From: Calliopum simillimum
Lineage: Eukaryota; Arthropoda; Insecta; Diptera; Lauxaniidae
Reading direction: 5' to 3'
Assembly (NCBI GenBank): GCA_951812925.1
Contig: OX638368.1
Span: 68,844,569-68,908,568 of the forward strand
Length of the DNA: 64,000 bases
The position numbers and the translations under genes are program-made. Of the stretch, positions 56,870 to 64,000 are shown one piece after another. Position 1 is the first letter of the stretch. Every line of letters starts with the position of its first letter. The notes beneath the pieces were generated by a model. That model made no database searches. It was not told where the DNA came from and saw only the letters and a list, made by a program, of their open reading frames with translations.

Positions 56870-58450
56870 GCACAAGCACTACACCAATTTTTATGTTATT
56901 CGGTTTATGATATACTGAGCCTGCTGCATATAAAAAATGTTGCTACGACAAATGAATACTCAATGTTCTGGCTTTGTTTTTTACCAAACGGTACTCGGAT
57001 GAAGTGTATCTATCTCAAAGTAAAAGGCCAAATTTTGGCCACCGGCGATACTAGTAACCATAAATTTATTATAAGTGAAAAATGGAGTTTATTATTTTTT
57101 GTCATATATTTTTTTTACCTTTTTTTTGAATTAAATTCTTCATTAATCTTTAAACTAACTTTACTTTTAAAACAAAAAAATTTAATCATAAAAAAAAAAA
57201 AAAAACATTAGTTATTTACATAGTCAAAAAATATAAAGATTCAACTTCTTATGGAATTAGTTTAGTGTACTATTTCTTAAAATTCAAATTAGTGATAAAA
57301 TTTGCTTTTTCTAAAATGAATTTAACTTTTTCATTTTTCATTTAACGTAATTTGAAACATTTTTACAATAACTTACCGTTGCACACTGGCGCACTTTCTC
57401 AAAAGTGGTTGCAAAAATCAATTTTCGTTTGGTTGAAATTCGCAAATCAAATGATGCAGTTCCCTCAAACAAATGCTCAATACTCAACAATATAAACTTT
57501 TAATTCATTTGAAAAAATGGTTCGCTTATTTTTATAAGTTTTTAAATTTTTTTTTTCTTTATTCAAGATGAGGTTCTAATTTTTCTGCAACTTATGAAAG
57601 AAAAGTTATTTTTTTTTTATATATGCAATAAACGGTCTTTGTACTATCAACTAACACTAAATGAATTTTTTTTAATGTCTGAAGTGACTGCACTTTTCTG
57701 AAACACTGGTTTTACCCTTTTTTTCAACTTTGAATGGAGTTTTAAAAAAATGTCCAAAGAAGACATCTTACGGACTTCTAAAACTAAATAGGCCCAACCA
57801 TTCCGAATATACATAATATACAAATTCTAGTTGCGGGAATTTGCGGTTTTATGAGCTATAACGATTTTCATCAGGAAACGTGTGACTCATGACGTCATTT
57901 TACGAAAAGGCGTTGTAAAAATCAATTTCGAGTGGGTCCCTTTTACAAATCTGATATTTTCATCAAATAGAAAAATGTTTGGAGCTAAAGGGTTTAAAAA
58001 TTTTAACCCATTCGGGCTAGTGGTTTGGTTTTTACAGTCTCTCAAAGTTGAGTAAATTTTGAAGTTAGCGAAAAAATTAAATTTTGAGAAAAATTTTTCA
58101 TATTTAGGTTGAATACTTTGGCAAATGGTTAAAGAAAAGTGATTTTTTCTTTCACTTAAAGGATTAACAGTTAGCAAAAAACCAAGTTGTTTTAATTGTT
58201 TTTATTTTTTATGAATTTTTTTTGAAACATTGCATTTAGCATAGTTTTTAAGATTCGAGTTGAGTTTAAAAAAAATTTCGCTTTTTGTAAAGCTCAGCTT
58301 ACTACACAACTAATTGGTGTTTATCTCCAAGCTTGCGCTCCATAAACTGTATGCTTTTACTTACAACTCTTTGTGTAAGAGCAACTTTTATGGCGAAACC
58401 TATGGATAAAAAAGCTAATTTCACGAAGCTTTAAGTACAAAACTTTATAT
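56870..58450. other. AT-rich DNA, no gene recognised
   Basis: Short A/T runs and small open frames only. TTGTAAAAATCAATTT near 57905 and TTGCAAAAATCAATTT near 57410 hint at an old duplicated repeat. Confidence 0.4.
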
Positions 58451-58452
58451 TA

Positions 58453-58535
58453 ATGCCCTACAACCAGGATATATTCACTTGGTCCATCCGTTTGTAATGC
58501 AGAGAAGGAGGCGTGGCTGGTATGGAAAAGTATAT
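58453..58535 (+). repeat. Helentron 5' fragment
   Basis: TAATGCCCTACAACCAGGAT, CGTTTGTAATGCAGAGAAGG, GGAAAAGTATATA follow the first ~85 bp of the DINE-like family. It stops where the inverted-end region begins. Confidence 0.75.
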
Positions 58536-59028
58536 ATGAGGGGTATAAAAGCAAAGGCGACAATCTCCATTTTTTTCATGAATGCATCTGAGAATGCCAT
58601 CTAGTTGCATTTGATGTAAGCTTATGATCAGTGAACTTTGCAATACCAAATACGTCGTCTCTAGGGGAACTGATGCTATTGTGGCATAGTTTTTCAATGT
58701 GGAATGGTCGCATATCTCCGATTTGGGAAAGAACCTGCGATCGTCACTGCTTTTATCCTGTCAGAAAACATGAAAAACCAGGGATGTGTTGCTGTCAAGG
58801 ACCAAACCAAATTTTTCCGATGTCAGTTGAACGAAACGTAAATCGCGTGCGGTCTATGTAATTTTGCGAATTTTTTGCAAAAAATTTTGTAAAGAAAAAG
58901 TAGCTTTTTGGTGAAGTTCAATTTATATTCAATTAAGGTAAATGAAAAATATTGCGAAGCAAGTGTTAAACTATGTAAATTCACAAAGTTTCTAATTTAG
59001 TTTTTACAATTTTGAAATTTCAAAAAAT

Positions 59029-59573
59029 TGGCCAGTGTAGCCCCTGCGGGTAAGGGGTCAGAATATGCCCGAGGTAAGCATGCCTGTCGTAAGAGGCGAC
59101 TAAAAGCGGGTGACCAGCCAGGGTGTGGAAGGGCGTAGCGTTGGACAGCGTTGGCCTTGAAAGAAAACCCACAATGCCCGTAACTGGCATTGACAAGGCG
59201 AGTCGATGCCGCCTTAAAATACGCATCTTGTCAAAATCCTGAAGCGTCTGACCCAGAGTGGGCGGCTGAAATTAAAAGTGAATTTGGCCACTATATTTGC
59301 AGCGCTTGCCGGATCCAGCTTTAATGAAGCATGGATCGGAAAACGATGGAAAATAACGCTCCAAGTGGTACCCACCAGAGTGTGGTTAATCCACCTGCCT
59401 CGGCAGCATGCACATCGGATTTGGAGGTGCAAGAAACATGCATAGTTAGGAATGATTCTCCTATAACTGGAACTAATATGGTTTCTCAAAATTTTAAAAT
59501 CCTTTCGATGAAAACTCGAACACGCATTTGGTCCTATGCTCCTCCTAGGAGTTAAAGGAGAATACAGTATAGT
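59029..59573 (+). pseudogene. RTE-clade LINE 5' end
   Basis: It starts with GCCCCTGCGGGTAAGGGGTC and TGCCTGTCGTAAGAGGCGAC, known from fly RTE 5' regions. ATG at 59331 opens frame KTRTRI, then breaks off and is joined to a 33-bp block that is the inverse of 33979-34011. The endonuclease is absent. Confidence 0.7.
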
Positions 59574-59591
59574 CGGGCTTCGCTAATGTGG

Positions 59592-60112
59592 TAGGGGAGA
59601 TGTGTGTACCTTGGTCCGCTTTTCAGTTTTTTCAATGTCCTGGATTTTCCAAAAAAGTTTCTTTAGTTTTTTGATTAAGTTATATTTCTAAAATGCTTGC
59701 AGCATCAAATGACGTGACAATGATATTTCTATGTCTTACCATTGAGTAGAAATATTACTTTTTCCGTTGCAATCTCAAACGGTCGAACGTACACCATGCA
59801 AGTGTACCTTGGTCTATTAAAAATAAAAGAGAATACATTGTATTTTGGTAATAAATTATGAAAGAACCATTTATTATGTAATCAAAAGTAACATTTGTTT
59901 CAATAAAAAAAAAAAAAATTAATCAGAAACAAAATTATAACACAAAAAAGTGCATTTAGTAAAAAACAATTAATTAAACAGAAATGGTTGCAAATAAATA
60001 CATTAATCGCGTAAATAATAATAATAATATTATATTGAGAGGCGATTATGGCTTCCTGGTTGCCCGTCGAAAAAGGCTCACCGGTCAATAAGCTAGGTCC
60101 AAGGTACACACA
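59592..60112. repeat. Inverted-repeat element with GTGTACCTTGG motifs
   Basis: GATGTGTGTACCTTGGTCCG (59595-59616) and TAGGTCCAAGGTACACACAG (60089-60110) are inverted. A third motif GTGTACCTTGGTC is at ~59802. The interior is AT-rich, no ORF. Confidence 0.5.
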
Positions 60113-60356
60113 GACAGCATGTTTTAAAAACTGTCAACACCCATAACATTTGTTAATGAAAAAACATCTAAACCACACTTAAAGCTTATAACAATACCTA
60201 AACTTCCTTCCTGATATTGTAAAAATAAAATATTTCAAGTAAGTTTCTCACAAAACGTTTCGTAGCTTACTTCAAAATCAAATTTTTACACACAAGAAAC
60301 ACTTTTTCCGTCGCTTTTTATACACGCATACAGCTTGACGGTCTGAAGTCTACTTA

Positions 60357-61035
60357 CAGTTGCGGTCAACTAATTAGCAACGCAACGGTGTATTACATTT
60401 ATTTGTCAATATATCATAATTTTCTGAAGAAACTTTAAAAACTTTATATCGGTTGATGGTCTTACAATAATTATTTGTTAAGTGCACTTCACTTTATGCA
60501 AAAAGGAGCCCCTACAATTTTGTTTTTTAGTATATTGAGTAAGGATTAACAATCCTCTCGGTCATATAATTAACAACGCTTTGCTTATTTTTAATCAAAG
60601 TAACTTTTTATTTAAAAAACATTTAATATTTCGTTGCAAAACCATTATTTCTCTGCTTCACACCTATGAGCTATTGACTCCACTAATTTTTGCCGCACAG
60701 CATTTGGAATGGCTTCCCGTTCCATCTTTACTTTTGCAAATAACTCCAAGAAGTTTCCAACTTTATGCAAATGAACTTTTTTTTTTTAATTGCTCCCAGA
60801 GGTTCTCGATGGGGTTGAGGTCTAGGCTGCATGAAGGCCGATCCAATAGTGGGATGTAATTTTCCTCCATACACCGTTTTGTTAACCGCTCGGTATGCTT
60901 GGGATCGTTATCTTGCTGCAGGATCCAAGACACTGACATGCTTTCATCACAGAATGGAACCATTACATCATTAAGGATAGAAATATACTGGTGGTGATCC
61001 ATATGGTCCTCAATCTTGCAATGGGGCAACTTTTT
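60357..61035 (-). pseudogene. Tc1-like transposase 3' half (DD34E) with one terminal repeat
   Basis: The minus strand encodes MDHHQYISILNDVMVPF, WILQQDNDPKHTERL (second Asp), DLNPIENLWEQLKK (Glu), with 34 residues between them: the Tc1 DD34E signature. A frameshift in a run of A (~60780) is followed by KVHLHKVGNFLELFAKVKME and VRQKLVESIAHRCEAEK, then stop. The terminal repeat CAGTTGCGGTCAACTAATTA begins at 60357 next to TA. The first Asp and N-terminus are missing beyond ~61035. Confidence 0.88.
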
Positions 61036-61280
61036 TTGATTTTTTCAGATTTTGCTCAATAACTTTTTTTAATGAAATTGCACACATTTTATTGAAATAT
61101 TTCTGTAGCCAATACTTGAATAATTACAATAGCTTACAAAAATTTGGCTGAAATTGATCTGACGGTTCTCTTTCAAACTCCACCGAATCATTAGGTATAA
61201 CACAATAGCATCAGTTCCCCTATCCAATACATACAATACCTAAGGTTGAAAACTGCCAATCAAAACAAAGGCATCAATTA

Positions 61281-62172
61281 CACAGGTTTACAAAATAAAA
61301 AAATGTCATGGCGTTTTGACCGGACTATGTGTTCCCTAGGGACTTTGACGTCCTGAATCCGAATCCCGGGTCCGATTTTTTCCAGAACGTCTGAGAAAAA
61401 TTTTTCAAGGTCATATGGAGGTCATGTGTCGTTTAGTGATAAATTCGCTAAAATTCTGAAACTAATTTTTTATCATTGAATTCTTAGTCTTTAAAAAGAA
61501 TATCTGATCAAAAAGGGCATTTCGAATCTAGTTTCGGAGATATAGCCATCGGAAGATCCGGATATATCTTCTATGAAAACCGCTATAAGTTGGGAACCCC
61601 TGGATGGATTTGTAAAATATTGGCGTCATATGAAAGGTATTTTGACAGCCTATAAAAATTTTTGAAAATATTTTCAATTGGATTCATAGTTTTTGAGATA
61701 TGAGCTTTTTTGAAATTTTGTGAAACTTTTTAATTACAACAACAAATAAATCAGCAAAACCAGCAACAATAACAACAAAACCAACAACAACAATAACAAC
61801 ATCAACAAAATACCTTTTATATGACACCAATATTTTTCAAATCCATTCAGGGGTTCTCAACTTATAGCGGTTTTCATAGAAGATATATATTCTGATCTTC
61901 CGATGGCTATATCTTTGAAACTAGGTCCGGGATACTCTTTTTGCTTACATATTATTTTTAAGACCTAAGAGCTCAATGATTAAAAATTAGTTTCAGAATT
62001 TATCACTAAACGACACATGAACCCCATTTTGACCTCCATATGACCTTGAAATCTTTTTTCTCAGACGTTCTGGAAAAAAACGGACCTGGGATTCGGATTC
62101 AGGACGTCAAAGTCCCTAGGAAACACATAGTCTGGTCAAAACGCCATGACATTTTTTTTTTGTAAACCTGTG
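61281..62172. mobile_element. 892-bp foldback element, CACAGGTTTAC ends
   Basis: The arms 61281-61720 and ~61830-62172 are inverted: CACAGGTTTAC, ATGTCATGGCGTTTTGACC, ACTTTGACGTCCTGAATCCG, ATGACCTTGA. The centre is an AACAAC-rich stretch. The flank carries ATCAATTA on both sides, shifted by two bases. No ORF. Confidence 0.8.
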
Positions 62173-62392
62173 TTATCAATTATTGTACCTAATTTCAGTG
62201 AAATCGAAGGGGGTGTGGCAGTTTGATTATTACAAACTCAGCAATTTTCACTTGATTGAAACAAACATGACAATCTCCAAATTGCTTATGGAATTTGTCC
62301 ATAAACCCCTTGAGGATTTAATTCAAACTTGGTTTACATCCTCATCCAACTCTATTCTACAGAATTGCAAAACATACAGTATACAGTAGGCT

Positions 62393-63905
62393 GTGATCAT
62401 CTCACTTTTTTCGAAATTTGCAGTTGGGTTCTCTGATTTTTATAAAAATTCACAGAGATGTTCTAAGTGCTTAGCATGGAGACCTCTCATTATTAGTTTT
62501 GCGAAAAATAATTTTTTTTCCAAGTTATGGGCATGGAACTTCAGAGTGTTCAAGTGGTGTTTTTGCGAAAAATCGATGCAATTTTTTTTTCTAAGTCCCG
62601 CCATTTTGTCAAAAATAAATTTTTTAATTTTTTGTTTTCGGATTCTTGTAGCATTTTAAACGTTAATTTATTTTCCATTTTTAAATTTGGAAAATTTTGA
62701 AAATTTACAAAATGGCGGCCATTTTTTGAAAAATCTTGAAAGTTGATTATCTCAAAATAATGTTCTTTTTATTTTTTTATTTTTTTTTTTACAAAAAGGT
62801 GAATGAAATACAAACATTTTGTAGAAGACTTGTTTTGCGCTAAATGGATGCGAGGGCCACAGGAACTTTTTTCTAAAAAGTCACGTGACAATTTTTTTAA
62901 CTTTGTTTTGTGCTTTCATTTACACCCACTAGGTGGCCAAAAAAAAAATTTCAAAGCACAAGGATATAACTTCCATTACTTAGAAATTAGAAGCTATACC
63001 AAAAGAACCAATATTTCCTATATGAATTATAAAAATAAGTATTGACGAAATGACGGCTATGTTTTGAAAAATCTTAAAAATCAATTTTCCAAAAATAAAT
63101 TTTTTATTTTTTTGTTTACTTTAGTGTTTTAAAAACGAATGTTCATCATAACCTTTCAAAAGATTTCCTTAAAAAAACTTTTAAGAAAAAAAAATTTTTT
63201 TTTTTTGGAAAATTGATTTTTAAGATTTTTCAAAACATGGCCGTCATTTCGTCAATACTTATTTTTATGATTCATATAGGAAATATTGGTTTTTTTGGTA
63301 TAGCTTCTATTTTCTAAGTAATGGAAGTTATATCATTGCACTTTGAATTTTTTTTTTTGGCCACCTAGTGGGTGTAAATGAAAGCACAAAACAAAGTTAA
63401 AAAAATTGTCACGTGACTTTTTAGAAAAAAAGTTCCTGTGGCTCTCGCGGCAATTTAGCGCAAAACAAGTCTTCTACAAAATGTTTGTATTTCATTCACC
63501 TTTTCGTAAAAAAAAAATAAAAAAATAAAAAGAATATTATTTTGAGATAATCAACTTTTAAGCTTTTTCAAAAAATGGCCGCCATTTTGTAAATTTTCAA
63601 AATTTTCCAAATTTAAAAATGGAAAATAAATTAACGTTTAAAATGCTACAAGAATCCGAAAACAAAAATTAAAAAAATGTATTTTTGACAAAATGGCGGG
63701 AATAAGAAAAAAAAAATTGCATCGATTTTTCGCAAAAACACCACTTGGACACTCTGAAGTTCCATGCCCATAACTTGGAAAAAAAATTTTTTTTCGCAAA
63801 ACTAATAATGTGAGGTCTCCCTGCTAAGCACTTAGAACATCTCTGTGAATTTTTATAAAAATCAGAGAACCCAACTGCAAATTTCGAAAAAACTGAGATG
63901 ATCAC
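62393..63905. mobile_element. ~1.5 kb palindromic foldback element
   Basis: The arms ~62393-63130 and ~63180-63905 are near-perfect inverted copies: GTGATCATCTCA / TGAGATGATCAC, GGGTTCTCTGATTTTTATAA, AAATGGCGGCCATTTT, CACCCACTAGGTGGCC. The spacer is only ~50 bp. The open frames at 62393-62659 and 63669-63905 are the same peptide read from the two arms. Confidence 0.9.
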
Positions 63906-64000
63906 AGCCAGTATATCTTCAGAGATACACGTTTTTTTTATTTTTCACAAAATTGAAAAAAGTGGAGATTGTCGCCTTTGCTTCAATACCCCTCATATAT

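Larger units (their letters stand above)
58532..64000. mobile_element. ~5.5 kb region bounded by ~40-bp inverted ends (right end at window edge)
   Basis: ATATATGAGGGGTATAAAAG...GCGACAATCTCCATTTTTTT (58532-58577) is the inverse of 63958-64000 with three or four differences. The interior contains RTE, Tc1 and two large palindromes. The right end may extend past the window. Confidence 0.6.

Noticed and set aside
59900..60109. 69-codon minus frame with hydrophobic runs
   Set aside because: Hydrophobic residues come from A/T runs; no start or homology evidence.

Overview
This window reads as chromosomal DNA of a higher fly (Diptera). Three things point there: DINE-1/INE-1-like Helentron repeats with the CATGTCCGTCTG motif, fly-type mariner, Tc1, LOA, Penelope and RTE elements, and one host gene, an intron-split Cdk20/CCRK kinase. 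A tephritid-like, repeat-rich genome is my guess, but nothing here proves the family. The DNA is AT-rich, and nearly all of it is transposable elements, many nested inside each other. There are no operons, CRISPR arrays or bacterial features.

Layout. 1-1.4 kb: minus-strand LINE ORF2 fragment. 1.4-2.1 kb: two small inverted-repeat elements. 2.1-11.4 kb: one decayed plus-strand LINE (ORF1 and ORF2) split by a Helentron (2633-3580), a ~3.2 kb element carrying a mariner (4278-7530), and a 701-bp foldback at TTAA (9553-10253). 11.5-14.6 kb: a broken DD37E Tc1/mariner-type transposase split by a ~2.1 kb stack of MITEs. 14.7-17.4 kb: a TTAA foldback family with a tRNA-like core, a hAT MITE inserted in the B box, and a LINE 3' end. 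17.5-20.6 kb: a minus-strand Ty3/gypsy element with internal deletions. 20.7-22.7 kb: a 2027-bp hAT-type foldback. 23.0-24.5 kb: the well-preserved 3' end of a LOA-like LINE. 24.7-27.1 kb: another foldback and a ~110-bp tandem repeat. 26.4-32.7 kb: a nearly perfect tandem duplication of 3152 bp. 32.7-35 kb: a gypsy 3' end, a transposase remnant and RTE pieces.

36.1-41.2 kb holds the only convincing host gene: three phase-0 exons of Cdk20 on the minus strand. They cover the N-lobe through the activation segment. Intron 1 (~4.2 kb) is filled with repeats. The last exons, for the rest of the C-lobe, are not in view. A perfect 14-bp RFX X-box lies 135 bp upstream of the start codon, which fits the known ciliary role of this kinase.

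41.3-55.2 kb: MITEs, a Tc1-like element, an internally inverted Penelope element, several foldbacks, another complete Helentron and an unrecognised coding-like fragment. 55.55-56.87 kb: a 39-bp minisatellite rich in CGATA and TATCGATA motifs. 58.5-64 kb: a ~5.5 kb region bounded by ~40-bp inverted ends, the right one at the window edge, holding RTE, Tc1 and two large palindromes.

Apart from Cdk20, no genes work together here. The sequence records successive insertions, and several nested sites can be dated relative to each other from target-site duplications.
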